Shown here: piece by piece, positions 47,980-59,580 of the stretch
How the letters are laid out: each line of letters begins with the position of its first letter
Numbering within the stretch: position 1 is the stretch's first letter
Source of the DNA: Sinohyriopsis cumingii
Taxonomy: Eukaryota > Mollusca > Bivalvia > Unionida > Unionidae
Reading direction: 5' to 3'
Assembly: GCA_028554795.2 (NCBI GenBank)
Contig: CM068827.1
Coordinates: 142,129,251 to 142,193,250, forward strand
DNA length: 64,000 nt
Made by a program: the position numbers and the translations under genes
Notes under the pieces: generated by a model
Seen by the model: the letters and a program-made list of their open reading frames with translations, nothing else
Databases searched by the model: none
Told to the model about the DNA's origin: nothing

Positions 47980-49230
47980 AATTGGGCTTAAATCCAATAT
48001 CTCTTAGCAACGCTAATGCTATAGGTACCAAAGTTAGAAGGATAGTCAATAGAGGGCCACATGTCTTCTGAATGATAATGTAGAACAAGTGAAATTAAAC
48101 TCATTCAAGATCTCACCAAAAAGAAAGCTAGATGAATTTGGTTTAAATCCATCCATCCTTCATCAAGATATTCTGCAGAAAAAATGTTTAAAGATGAAAA
48201 AGGATAATCAGCTGCCTTTACTCTTGTAACTGATGCTACTGAATGTCAGAAATAAAATTAGGATCTTGTTAAAATAAAGGTGCCTGCCAAATCTGGTTAA
48301 AATCGACAAAACCTAAGTGAAGTGAAGCTACAAATTCCAAAGTCAGGAGGAAAGGCAATCCGTGGACATGACCCCTGCAATTAATGCTGTGGATGACTGG
48401 GTGGCATCACTGCTCAAGATCTAATTATTATAAAGCAGCTGCTCAGTAAATCTGGTTGAAATTCAACAGACCTTAGTGAAGTTATGCTGCTGAAACCAAA
48501 GTAAGAAGGAAAGGCTGTCTGGTGGCACATATCCTGTAAATGATGTTATTGAAGGCCCAAAGTCAAATTCATTCAAGATCTAATTAACATTAAATAGCAT
48601 ACGAAAGTTGGTTGAAATCCAACACATTTTACAGTGAAGACAGAAGGATCATGAACAAGCAAGGGCCACAACTCCAGTAAATAATGGTGTACAATGGAAA
48701 TGAAAGTCAATCAAAGACAGGATGATATGGAGGCACATGCCAAACCTGGCTGAAATCCAACAAACACTGACATGGTTATATTATAAAAACTGAAGTCCAG
48801 AAAAGTGGCTATCAGGGGGCAAAACTCCAGTTAATTATGTCATTCATGGCTGGTAATTAATTTATTCAATGTCACATCAATATAAATTTTGTTAATTTTT
48901 GCAAACAATGCATGAACAACTTCCTCCAGGGATTGAATTGACCCGGACAAGTGATTTGTAAAGCCACATCCTATGATGCAAATAATCAGAAGAAAAAAAA
49001 CCAGGTACTTGCCCTAGGGTGCACAACATTAGCATAAAGTAAAGTGGGGGGGGGCACGGTGCAGGCAATAAAGGGGCATAAATACTCTAACTGATGAGAT
49101 AGAAGATTTGAAATCAAGCACTTCTGACAAGTAATCACCACAATAATGCATACCAAATTTGATTCATATCCAACAATTCCTGGTAAAGTTATCTTGCAAA
49201 AACAAAACAGTTGATGAACAGATGCACAAG
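47980..49230. repeat. Degenerate tandem family, unit about 170-190 bp
   Basis: Six or seven diverged units sharing 'aaatctggttgaaatccaac', 'agtgaagttatgctgc', 'agtcagaaggaaaggc', 'ggggcaaaactccagt' and 'tcattcaagatctaatta'. Such units are common in bivalve genomes in my experience; this is recollection, not a search. Confidence 0.68.
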
Positions 49231-49234
49231 AAAG

Positions 49235-49352
49235 CTGTGAAAGCTCACTTGGAAGAGCATCGAACTCCTAATCCAAGGGTTGTGGAAGCATTACCTGCCT
49301 TGGATAGCCTGGGTCAGATGCCTTGGTGTGTCCTTGCCAATAACAGCTGAAG
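49235..49352 (+). repeat. SINE family D copy
   Basis: Decayed tRNA-like head 'cacttggaagagcatcgaac', then 'agatgccttggtgtgtcctt' and 'gccaataacagctgaagg'. It is the reverse complement of the single body unit that has expanded at 2089-2936. Confidence 0.65.
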
Positions 49353-49759
49353 GTGCAGTTAAAATCCAACCAACAAGAGAAACCAGATGTGCAGCCAGGC
49401 AACATGATTTCTATAACACTTCATCAAACAAGGCCCTAATGAAATTATCGTAAATGTTCTCTACACTGATTTTAAATATTACATTTTATTAACAAATGTT
49501 TTCCATGAATCACATGTTCTCATGTTAAATCAATGCAGCCAAATGTGATAATACGGCAAATTCATGGCAGCCTTTAGTTTCAAATGTATTCATACTGGTA
49601 GATCAGAGAATTGAATGGGTCACATTAATTCATATTAACAAAAAGACCTCTTTTTGAATAGTTTAACATGTTGGAGTAAAATGTGCCTATGTTAAAAATC
49701 CACTCAAAGTTGAGAAATTTGCAGGAATGAACAAACTGAAAAATCAAGAAAGAGTCATA
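49353..49759. other. Nothing recognised
   Basis: AT-rich spacer. Confidence 0.4.
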
Positions 49760-50060
49760 CACTATTGGGTTTAAATTTCAACAGTTTGAAGCCTCATTGG
49801 TTCTATGGTACAAAAGAAAGGTGGACTGTTTAAAAGGTTCATTGCTTTTAAGGGTCATCAGTCCAAGAAGAGGGGTTCAGTAACTCTCAGGTCTTAAGGT
49901 GAATTGATCTTAAGGTTTACTGGTTCTAAAGAATGGTTCATTGTTTTAAAATTTCATTAGTCTGGAAGAAGTGTTGAACAGTCAAGGTTCAGTGGTCTGA
50001 AGGTGCATTAGTCCAGACAAAAGTATATATCTGAAATAAGGAATGTTCATTATCAAATAC
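49760..50060 (+). repeat. Degenerate short-unit array G, copy 1
   Basis: Variants of 'ggttcattggtctgaaggt' recur irregularly ('ggttcagtggtctgaaggtg', 'catcagtccaagaag', 'ttcattagtctggaag'). The same motif forms arrays at 57640-58030 and, inverted, at 59060-59440. Confidence 0.6.
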
Positions 50061-50294
50061 CTTTAGACCAAAGTATCTTGGATTTTGGAACCCTTTTTTC
50101 GAATATTTAAGAACTAATAACCTCACGGACCAATGTACCCCTTGTAATTAAATACCTTTGAATGTGTGAACTTTTGAACCATTTTCTTCCAAGTTATCAG
50201 CCATAAATTCTATGAACCATGAACCTAACTCCATATTCTTTGAAATCTTTTGACAATGGAACTTGGGGCTAAAATATTCAGAAAAAACAACTCT

Positions 50295-50560
50295 TGTACC
50301 AAAATAGAAGGGGCCCTAGGTGACTGCGTGGTCTGAAGTGTGGGCCTTTACCAATCACTGCCATCTCTTTTCTGTTTGCATGGGTTCTACTCTCTGCAGG
50401 ATCAGCTAATGTTGGTGTGTGAGAAACATTGCCAGTATCTATCCATAATTCGGTGGTTCTTACTGGGGTTTTCCCAAGTCCTTTCTCCACCCTGGCCTCC
50501 ATGTATAACTTATAGTGGCTGCAAAATGACATTAAACCCACATTATAAACCACAGAACAA
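50295..50560 (+). repeat. SINE family A copy, near full length, diverged
   Basis: Head 'ggggccctaggtgactgcgt', 'aatcactgccatctcttttc', B box 'gcatgggttctactctctgc', 'ggtggttcttactggggttt', 'gctgcaaaatgacattaaac'. Both Pol III boxes are damaged. Confidence 0.82.
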
Positions 50561-51202
50561 TTATCCACTAATGGTACTTTGTGCTTGCAAAATCTGGAGC
50601 ATGACTACACTGTACCCCAGAAACAGTAACACTATCTACGCCTACCTCCTGTTATTATGGAGGTGCAGAATAGCACAATGCACCCTCCTGCATTATGAAA
50701 GAGGTGCCTGACCGAGACAAACATTTTGTCCAACCCTTCCAAATCTTTCTTAATGCTGACTAGCTGGAACTTCTGTTTTAAGTGATTTTATGTTGTACTA
50801 CTGTTTGTTTTGTGTACTGCTATCAGCACAGTGCTATATTGTCCACTTAAATAATCTTCTGTTCCAGGCAGGTAAACACCTGCCTCCCCCCCCCAATCAG
50901 GCCTGATGGAGTGTCCACTGCAATAGCAAACAAGGCAGACCTAGACTGGCTTCATAATGCTGCAGCAACTGATCAGAGTATATGATTAAAGAACAATAAC
51001 ATTCAGTTACTACTGTCAACCAATGAGTGCCTGTCTATCTGTGGAAATTCTTCACATGTCTAACTAGTTAGCAATTGATAAATAAACACTTTAAAAAAGG
51101 ACACATTTAGAAAGGAATATAAAAAAAACCCCAGAAAGATCTCCAATAAATTGTGTAAAGAATACTGTGAATGTTGAAAGGGCACAGTACACTTCTCCAC
51201 AA
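50561..51202. other. Nothing recognised
   Basis: Contains a C-rich run near 50884-50894 only. Confidence 0.4.
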
Positions 51203-51309
51203 TGTCCATTTTCCCTGCATATAAAGGACATTATGACTGTCCATTTTCCCTGCATATAAAGGACATTATGACTGTCCAGTTTCCCTGCATATAAAGGATA
51301 TTATGACTG
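51203..51309. repeat. 35 bp minisatellite, 3 copies
   Basis: 'actgtccattttccctgcat' plus 'ataaaggacattatg', three nearly identical copies. Confidence 0.95.
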
Positions 51310-51889
51310 AACACCCTCCCAAAAACCTGTAATCTCTCACACACACATTTATTTTCTGCTGACCTAGTTTTGTTAGATATAAATATCTTTAAGGGTTTAC
51401 AGTATCAATAGAATGATAAACAATAGGAATGGAGAGGAATCTGCTAGTGTAAATATAATCCCACATCCCACCCCTCTCCATGATGGAGATGATTCTCTAG
51501 TCCAAAATAGTGTGTTAATCTTCTAAAAATATGTGAGTAATGAAAAACCTGTCTTAAGCAACCTTTGCTATGAGCAACCACCTGTTATTTTTTTATGACC
51601 AATCATTATGCATTGATTGATTTTATATCAACACATCATTGTGAGCGACCAGCTCCTGGAAGGAACCAGAAAGCATGGTGTTTTGTCAAAATATGCATTT
51701 TGACGCAACTGTGAATGACTACATCAACTAGAAAGACAGATATAAACACTACTGACTTTTATTTAATCCTTTGTAAACATGACCAGTTAGGAAGGCCTGC
51801 ATGCAAGGTACATTTTATTCAATAGACACAATAAATGACAAAGTAAGTCTGGCTAACAGTTTCTTAAACTTGACAGGTGGTGTCATGTA
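51310..51889. other. Nothing recognised
   Basis: No repeat or coding signal. Confidence 0.4.
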
Positions 51890-51897
51890 CTATAGGC

Positions 51898-52077
51898 CAG
51901 GCGTGTACAACCTGCATCCCACAAGACACGTGGCCCAGTCCTTCAATATGTGCAACTTTTGGCCATGTAGGAAGTCCTTTGAAAATATGCATTTAATTAA
52001 TATGCATAATTAGTGATAAGGAACTGTTCTTGCTCATGCAGCCTGGAACTTTAAGCATTTTATGTTCTGGACCCCAG
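51898..52077 (+). mobile_element. hAT-type non-autonomous element (tentative)
   Basis: Begins CAGGCGTGTACAACCTGCAT with 'cacgtggcccag' inside, like hAT MITE ends. A possible right end is 'tctggaccccag' at 52066-52077. Flanks 'ctataggc' and 'ctattgct' agree at only five of eight positions, so the boundaries are provisional. Confidence 0.4.
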
Positions 52078-52466
52078 CTATTGCTAATTATTGCTATCTC
52101 ATATAATGTGCATTGTTATACTCTCCTTAAGAGGGCCTCAAGGGAGAATAGTCCTTGACTAATGAGTCACCCTCTATAAATAAAGCATTATTATTATTAT
52201 TATTATTGGCTGAAAATGGGAAATGGAAGATATGGTCCCTTGATACTGATCTAAACAATTTACCCCAGTAAAATTAAAGAATTCACCAACAATCTTGACC
52301 GTTGATGTCTGGTCCATCATTCCCAGTAATGCACACATACATTGGTGAGTTTGCATGATCAGGATTTTGTCCCCAAAATATAAGTAACTAATGAATGTAA
52401 CCTTGACCTTCAGACCATTACAAATCTTTATCTGGTATCAATTCATCCATGGCAATAACAGAAAGT
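52078..52466. repeat. Spacer with (ATT)n at a retroelement-like 3' end
   Basis: 'ataaataaagcattattatt' and further ATT units at 52165-52206 look like the 3' terminus of a LINE or SINE. The rest is featureless. Confidence 0.5.
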
Positions 52467-52476
52467 ACTGCCAGAT

Positions 52477-52797
52477 CCGACCACTCCGGTGGCCTAGTGG
52501 TAAGAGCGTCCGCCTCTTATGTGGATGTCGTGCATTCAATCCCTAGCCGAGTCATACTAAAGACTTACAAAAATGGTACTAACAGCTGCCTATCTTGGTG
52601 CTCAGCATTAAGAGGTTAGTGTTAGGTCTGGTCGGCCTGGTGTCAGGATAATGTGACTGGGTGGGACATCATGCTACACATCTGCGGCATGATGCCCCAG
52701 TGCTAGACATCACTAAAACCTACCACACTGCAGACATCGTAGCGATATGACTGAAAAATTGTTAAAGCTACGTTAAAAATCCTAATCACACACACAC
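52477..52797 (+). repeat. SINE family B, full-length copy with target duplication
   Basis: tRNA-derived head: A box 'ggtggcctagtggtaagagc', B box-like 'tcgtgcattcaatcccta'. Body: 'cagcattaagaggttagtg', 'gtgactgggtgggacatcat', 'gatatgactgaaaaattgtt', ending in CA repeats. The perfect 10 bp direct repeat 'actgccagat' at 52467-52476 and 52798-52807 defines a 321 bp insertion. Confidence 0.94.
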
Positions 52798-52807
52798 ACT
52801 GCCAGAT

Positions 52808-53242
52808 ACAAAAACTTGAATTGACCATCCACATAAAATGCCAACAATTGCACCTTGTGATCTTGACTGTTAAGCTCCTTGTCCATTGATCTTAACATAT
52901 ATTCCTTCTCATCCCCTGCAATTTTGGGCAAAGTCTAAAGATGAATCCCACTGATTAAAACTGGAAATTCTGACTGTTAATCAAGAGGCCTTCGAGGGCC
53001 TGAGATTACTAACCTGGATGACATCTGCCTAATAGCTTCATACAAACAAAGCTGACCTATAAATATGGGACTCTGAAGGATGCTTTATGTTTCTATCTTA
53101 AGTTTTTTTCTCTTTTGAGCAAAAGCAGTCATATTTCTTTTTTAAGAATCTGTTGTTTATATCTATTTTAGTTTTAGTAATGGGGCCATATCAGATGATG
53201 AATCAGCAACAACAAAAAAACAGGCTGAAAGATGAAATAGAG
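52808..53242. other. Nothing recognised
   Basis: AT-rich spacer. Confidence 0.4.
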
Positions 53243-53350
53243 GGCAATGCACTTAAAGGACCATATGAAGGCTCACTTGGCAATGCACTTAAAGGACCAT
53301 ACGAAGACTCACTTGGCAATGCACTTAAAGGACCATACACAGGCTCACTT
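53243..53350. repeat. 36 bp minisatellite, 3 copies, in frame
   Basis: 'ggcaatgcacttaaaggacc' plus 'atatgaaggctcactt' three times. In the plus frame 53153-53425 it encodes GNALKGPYEGSL-type 12-residue repeats. No signal peptide, domain or splice context supports a real gene. Confidence 0.9.
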
Positions 53351-54042
53351 GGCTTAATGAGATTTTATTTTAATGGTGGTCATTTGAATAAAGATCTCAT
53401 GATCCAAACAAATTTATCAGTCTAACTCTGATTTTTTTTTGCTGGGTGAGCTTAAAAAAATTGAACCAAATCTTTACACCAACCAAATAGACATGGTGAC
53501 CACCAATTTTCACCCAAAGGCAAGAAAAAAATGGGTGAAAGGGACTGACCATTCAATTTCTACAGTGGAAGCCTTGACACTTTCTTTCAAACCAGGATAT
53601 TATCAACCAATACAGTTGCTATAAACAGTTCTTATTTTGACCAATCGGAGCAAGAATATTATTTTCAAACTAACTGGGGGCTGGAATTTTTTTAAAAAAA
53701 ACACAGCTCTTTCCCCACCCTTTCAATGAAAATGAAATGGTTCATTAGATATTTTTAAGTAAATTGTAGTGCATTTATAAACACACCACTGTGATGAATT
53801 AAAACAAGTGCTTGAAAATTTTAATTTTATCAGTCAAACTGAATACTAGGGTTGCTCAAGTTATAACAGTATATAAACAAGGACAACATCATCAGCTTGT
53901 TTGAAATGATATAGGAGATGACAATGACACCTGAGAGCTATCCAAAAGAAACAAAAATATGGTGAAATCATTGACATGGCAGATTGTGCATCATGCTTTT
54001 TGACCGATAGTGGCTATCTGAGCAGTAACTGTCATTGTCTCC
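53351..54042. other. Nothing recognised
   Basis: No family assigned; a 61-codon plus frame (53439-53624) is unsupported. Confidence 0.4.
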
Positions 54043-54447
54043 TTACCTGGTATACAACTTGTCTTTATTTGCTGCACAGACATTTGCAAGTTGTCTGCTA
54101 CTAGTGCAATCATTACATCTGCATTGACGGCGACAGTGGAATGTGGATGAACGCTTGAGTAGAGGCATAATTAGCACTGCACAACTTGCATTGTCCCTCA
54201 TGGAACAGCATGTATTAAAACAGGAATTTTCTATACAATGATCCTGGTTTACAGAGAAACTAGTATTCCATTGAAAAATACATTCACTAATCAAAACACT
54301 GTGCCACTTCAACATCCAGGTACAGATGCATCTGACAAGTAAACATGTATTGCAACACTTAACAGTTAAATGCCATTTGAATTTACAAATTACATATTCT
54401 AGGTCACCAGACTGTGAAAAATGCTGCACTGAAATAATTACTTGCAT
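54043..54447 (-). other. Cysteine-rich open frame running into a splice-donor-like site
   Basis: A 134-codon minus frame has 17 cysteines, including KCCNTC, VRCIC, SCFNTCC and CRRQCRCNDC. It reads through 'TATACCAG|gtaagg' (donor-like GT at 54049-54048). There is no signal peptide and no regular cysteine spacing, and I recognise no domain. It may be chance, a decayed gene, or part of an exon in another frame. Another frame just before the donor, VMIALVADNLQMSVQQI, is equally unassigned. Confidence 0.2.
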
Positions 54448-55597
54448 TCATTATCAATAATTTTACCAGGTCAATATGAACAAATAATTACAATGTTTCT
54501 CCCACTGAATTTTCCTATGGGAAATACTTCTATACTCACTTTGATGCAACCACAGAAATATATTATCTAATGAAAATAAAAAATAACAAATTGTGATTGT
54601 TCATTCACAAAGTATTCCTCTATGCCATTTCTTGGTACAAAAAACTTGTTTGATTCATCAAACAAATGAATTAATACAACACCAAACATTTTAAATATCC
54701 AGACATTCTTTAAAACACAATAAAACAGTCTGTGTATCAGTCCATTTGTATTGGGAAGGCAGTCTCCATTCCACCAAATGATGAATTCAAGGGCCAGTGT
54801 GAAGGTAAGAATTTAGTCTCCATTGCTTCCAGCCTAGTTACAAGTGATATGTACAATGAAATCCATCAAGGAAAATATGATTATCAGCAATTTGTTCAAC
54901 ATGGCCCCAGCCTACTTGTGTCAAGTGTCAATAGATTACAAGATCTGACCTCCAGCCATTTTTGCCCCTTTTTTTGTCATTATCTCTACAAGTTTCTGCT
55001 TTGAGGATCACAATCCATTTTAACACCGGTACTTTACTAATGTAATTAGCCAAATGGATAGAAGCCTTCAATATAGCATTGTGCTTCACTGAACCATAGA
55101 TGGCCTTTTTAAATTGTGAAAAGCCAGTGCATTTATCTTTTATCTAATTTCCTTTGACAAATTATGAGAATAGAGATAACTTTATCAAATTCTTTTATGG
55201 GGGAAAAAGGGAGTGTTGTCTGGGGTAACTGTTAAGTACAATCACCTTCTGAGAGAACACACTGAAATGTAAAGGAAATCTGAATGCTTATGTTCTTCCT
55301 TAGGGTCATCTTTTATAAGTTTACATGAACTTGATTCAATCAGTCACATTTTACTAGCTGTTCTTTCTTAATTATCCACCACCCAACCAACATATATGTA
55401 TGTCCATATGTCTGTCTGTGACCATAATCATTTTTTATTTCTGGTGCACAGGTCTCAAAAGGTTCAAGATATTTGAACCAAACTTGAAACATGTTAAGCC
55501 AGTTACTTATAGGTTTCACACTTTTTTTATTACTATGGAAATAAAGTGTAGCATAAATGACATGTATTTATGGTATTGGCCAGGGAAGTCATTTCAA
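54448..55597. other. Nothing recognised
   Basis: A 90-codon plus frame at 54732-55004 has no family match. Confidence 0.4.
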
Positions 55598-55710
55598 CTT
55601 TGGGGGGGGGGGGAAACTTGATGGGCTTATTAATTTTCATTATATAGGCTACAGCAATTTTACAGCACATGCAAATTCGGGGAGGGGGGAAAACCACCTC
55701 CCCCCCAAGA
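55598..55710. mobile_element. Short element with G-rich inverted ends (tentative)
   Basis: 'tttggggggggggggaaact' at the left faces 'aaaaccacctcccccccaag' at the right, about 110 bp apart. The G12 run at 55601-55612 could also form a quadruplex. Confidence 0.35.
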
Positions 55711-55785
55711 CGTCTGGTATTGACCATAGGCTATTAGCATAAGCAGTAGCAAAAATCTGCGTGTTGGATTACCGAGTACTGTATA

Positions 55786-55988
55786 TACTCACTTTTATAA
55801 CTCAAGTCAAACTGCAAGAAACAAATCCTGATTTGCCATAGCATAATGAACCTGCAAACCAGGGTCAATGCTTTTTTTCTTATGATTACTCCTAACACAC
55901 TGCAAAAGACCCAGACTTACAGGTACATTATGCGATGGCAGATCTGAGTCTGTGCTGTTTGCAATTGGATTTGTTTTATAGGTGAGCA
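55786..55988. mobile_element. MITE family E, 203 bp
   Basis: Left 'tactcacttttataactcaa', right 'ttgttttataggtgagca'. Inner 'ctgatttgccatagcataat' pairs with 'cattatgcgatggcagatct'. Same architecture and size as 36747-36950. Confidence 0.7.
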
Positions 55989-56057
55989 CATACCAAACTT
56001 TCAAGTCTTTATGTAAGCAGGGAAAGGAGGATTGTGTCATCTTTACACATCTCTTGA

Positions 56058-56152
56058 TATTCTTAGTCCCAAAGGGGCCAACAAGAAAAAGTCTTAGTCC
56101 CAAAGGGGCCAACAAGAAAAATTCTTAGTCCCTAAGGGGCCAACAAGAAAAA
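56058..56152. repeat. 31-32 bp minisatellite, 3 copies
   Basis: 'cttagtcccaaaggggccaa' plus 'caagaaaaa' three times. Confidence 0.95.
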
Positions 56153-56403
56153 TATTATACCAAGTTAGCTTCTTGAAGATGCATTTCAGTCAATGATTGT
56201 CTGAAGACCCCCCAGATACTGATCCCTCTTTATAATGCTGGTCATTGCAGAATGTTCGAAATAGGATGCTCATTAAAGTCATCAAAATGACAAACATTAT
56301 ACTGAGAGAGTCTTAGAATGAAGATATTCTAACCAGGATGTATCCTGGTAATGCACTTTAAACAAGAATTATGGTAAGCATTAAATAATAGGAAATCACA
56401 TTA

Positions 56404-56515
56404 CCGTTTATACTACATTATAAGTCTGGTCCAATTACAAACGTGCTGCATAATGCAATGGCAGATCAGGGTCTATGTTGTTTTATCTACTGACCTATAT
56501 ACCAAATTTTCTGAG
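56404..56515 (-). repeat. End fragment of MITE family E, diverged
   Basis: 'tacattataagtctggtcca' and 'taatgcaatggcagatcagg' follow the order of family E. Confidence 0.5.
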
Positions 56516-57600
56516 GTCAAATCAGGAAAATCAGAGTTCACAATCTGGGAGATTAGTCTAACGATTGTTTCTGTCATAAATTTAAGCATGAAAGTGTAGA
56601 TCATACCGAAGTTAAAGAAAATAACTACAATAAATAAGTTACTCAACGTATTAATTTTCTTATACTATTTTCCTAATCTCACCAAAATAATATATGAACC
56701 TTCTCAAGAACCACTGTCTGTGCTTCAAAATCTTATGATACACTGGTACCTCAAATACTCAAAAGTATTTTTTTTCTTCAATATGTGCTGACTTTCAGTC
56801 TTGTATGAAGCTCTTTTTACAGCAATACACAAATCAAATGAAGTTCTGAGTTTCAAACAGTCATACTTAGCATTCATGTTACTTGATAGTATTGATGACT
56901 GTTTTTCCACATACATTTCCAGGTTGGTATGCCTGAATCTTCCTCAACATTCTAAATCAGTGCTATCCTGTTTGCAGGGGGATCCGACTTGTAAATTGTT
57001 ATGCAATAAATTATAGTGGGGTGGGGGGAATAGCCAGGAAGGGGATACATTATAAATCACCTAATAGCAGGTATGTACTCTTAGTCTTTTAATGTTCATT
57101 CTGAGAGCCATTAAGCCTCCCCACCTCCTGTTTTTTGTTGTTGTGAAATTTAAGAATGAAGCAATTATTTCTCTATAGAACAGAATCACACCTTTATGTT
57201 AACTCTTGACTCATTATAATCGCAAAATGTTAATGTGTTCTATGGTTAATGACTAGGAAAACTGCTTTAACCTTCACAGCCTATATTTAATTTGCACAAA
57301 TAAATTTGGGCACTTGTTAAGAAAATAATTATATACTGTTGTTTTTCTTTAAATAGGAAAACACCATAGCAAATACTACTTGGAAAAATGTTCCCTCATT
57401 TAGAGCTACTGAATTTTTCTTCAACAGACACTTCAGAAAACACTGACCCAAGTGAAACATAAGACTGAATGATTGATAGATTGAGATAATGCAAATGAAT
57501 TTCTACATGCTGAAAATGTTTTATGTCAGTCTGAGACTACAATACTTCACATTTCTATCAACATTTCCAGTGAACAACACTTGAAAAAAGAGATCACAAT
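56516..57600. other. Nothing recognised
   Basis: Ends at an (AATC)5 microsatellite at 57602-57622. Confidence 0.4.
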
Positions 57601-57639
57601 AATCAATCAATCAATCAATCAAATGGTATTACCATGTTG

Positions 57640-58030
57640 TTGCAAGTAGAGTGGTAATGCTTGAGGTTCTGAAGGTTTACAAGTTTGAATCATTTTTGTA
57701 CAAGAGCTCTATTTTCTGACATTTTTGCCAAAAGTTCCATTGTTCCAAGGCCTTACAAGTTTGAAGAATATGGTATTCAATAGTCCAAAGCTTCATTGAT
57801 TCAAGGGTTCATAACTTCAGAGGAAAAGTTTCAAAGTTTCACAAGCCTGAAAGGTCTTTGTATGAAAGTTTTTGACAGCAAGGGGTTCATTGGTCAGAAG
57901 GGTCAGTAGTCAGCAAAATACCAGAAAAAAAGGTTCATATGTCTGAAGGTATCTGAAAATGGGTTCATTGGTTTGAATATTCAATATATCGAATATAATT
58001 TTATTGGTTTGAATGGTAATTAGTCCTAAA
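57640..58030 (+). repeat. Degenerate short-unit array G, copy 2
   Basis: Irregular repeats of 'ggttcattggtttgaa', 'ttcattgattcaagggttca' and 'gtctgaaggtatctgaa', related to arrays at 49760 and 59060. Confidence 0.58.
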
Positions 58031-58440
58031 ACCCCTCTGTTGACCTTTGAATCTTTTATGTGACTTGAAGTGGCAGGCCTTTATTTAGTAAGTCACACAT
58101 GCTAAGTTTTATCAAAAACCCTCTGCTTGTTCAAACAGTATGCAGCAGACAAGAAAATATCTATGTTGATCTTTGAACCTTTGACCTTGAGACTGGAACC
58201 ATGAGCCATAGTGTGGTACACAACACACCACTGAGTGAATATAAACATAGATGGACAGACAAAAAAACATTACCGGTAATGTATGTTCCACTATATGGCA
58301 GGTGTATACAAAAAGGTAAATGGAGATGATAGAAAATTTGTGGATTCTGAATATATCTAAAGTTATTTTGTCAGATGATTAGATGACTGCAATGACTTTA
58401 TGAGTAATATTTCTAATACTGATCAAACAGCCATTCAACA
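58031..58440. other. Nothing certain
   Basis: 'tgacctttgaa...tgaccttgagac' at 58045-58190 may be one more unit of the 'tgaccttgac' families. Confidence 0.4.
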
Positions 58441-58705
58441 CAGGGCTGGATTAGGGAGGTCCAGGGTGTTGCCCACCCCCCACAGGTTAAGAAATAAGTA
58501 CACACACAAAAGTGTACAGTCACTTGTCACTTGAAATTTGACCATCATTTAATTCTTGCACACATTTATTAGGTATTAGGCATACATCCAGTAAATATAC
58601 ACATAAACTTTTGCATTAGTGCCCAAATTCGAGCAAAATTAGTGCCCTTTGTAAATTTTGGAAACCACCCCCCCACACACACACACATGACCTGAACCAG
58701 CCCTG
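58441..58705. mobile_element. hAT-like MITE, 265 bp
   Basis: Left end CAGGGCTGGATTAGGGAG, right end (reverse complement) CAGGGCTGGTTCAGGTCA; the first nine bases are identical. Both arms carry C-rich inner tracts ('gcccaccccccacagg' and 'aaccacccccccacac'). A matching 8 bp target duplication was not seen. No coding capacity. Confidence 0.65.
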
Positions 58706-59059
58706 CAATGATCATTACTTAATATTCAATTTATAGATATTTGGGGGAAAACACCCACTTAAAAAGCAACTGAACTGGAGCGGCAGCAGATACACTGCCA
58801 GGACTATAATTTGGCTGATAATAAAAAGATAGGGAAAAATAACCAGAAAGCAACTGGTGAAAGTTTCCTGTCCAGATTCAGTGTAAAAAAGGACTAAAAT
58901 TTAAATATTATGCAACAAACATGATTGCCAGCCAAAACATGAAATCAGTTTTTATGTCCTAAAGTCTCTACCAAAAATTAATTATATATCTTTATTTTTT
59001 GTGTGCATTAGGTGTCTTTAAATCAAAACAACAATATATTGTTTGAATTTCCTTTCTGA
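58706..59059. other. Nothing recognised
   Basis: AT-rich spacer. Confidence 0.4.
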
Positions 59060-59440
59060 TTTTATTTTGAACTAACCAGGACTCTTTGAAACAATAAACC
59101 TGTGATCCAGTCAATCAAATTTGGATCAATAACGAGTTTTTCATTCCATTTTGAATCTTCAGGCTGTTGCACCTTCAGACTACTGAAGCCTTCTTTCAGA
59201 TCAATGAAAATTCGGACCAATGCACCTTCAGAACATTGAACATTGAACCATTCTTTCAAACCAATGAACCTTCAGAGCATTGCACCTTCAGACCACTGAA
59301 CTCTGGACTAATGAAACTTTTTTCAGACTAATGAATCTTCCAATTAATGCACATTGGGCCACTGAACCTAAGGGCCACTGAACCTTTTGTTTGGACTGAC
59401 GACCTTCAAACCAATGAATCTTTGGACTATCAAAATGTAA
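59060..59440 (-). repeat. Degenerate short-unit array G, copy 3 (inverted)
   Basis: 'ccttcagactactgaa', 'caatgaaccttcagagcatt' and 'cactgaactctggactaatg' are the reverse complement of the array G motif. The 65-codon minus frame 59062-59259 is made of this array. Confidence 0.65.
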
Positions 59441-59454
59441 CCAGTAGAGTGCTT

Positions 59455-59580
59455 GTCCACAGTCACACTGCAGTGACCACAGTAGTCAATCCACATTGAT
59501 CTGATGATGGGAATTTAAACCCACACCCTTTGGGTCACAAGTCCAATGCCTAAACCATTACACCACTGTGGAACCTTCCT
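59455..59580 (-). repeat. tRNA-headed SINE fragment (family D-like)
   Basis: On minus: 'cacagtggtgtaatggttta' (A box), 'gtgtgggtttaaattccca' (B box-like), then 'tgtggacaagcactctactg'. Confidence 0.6.
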
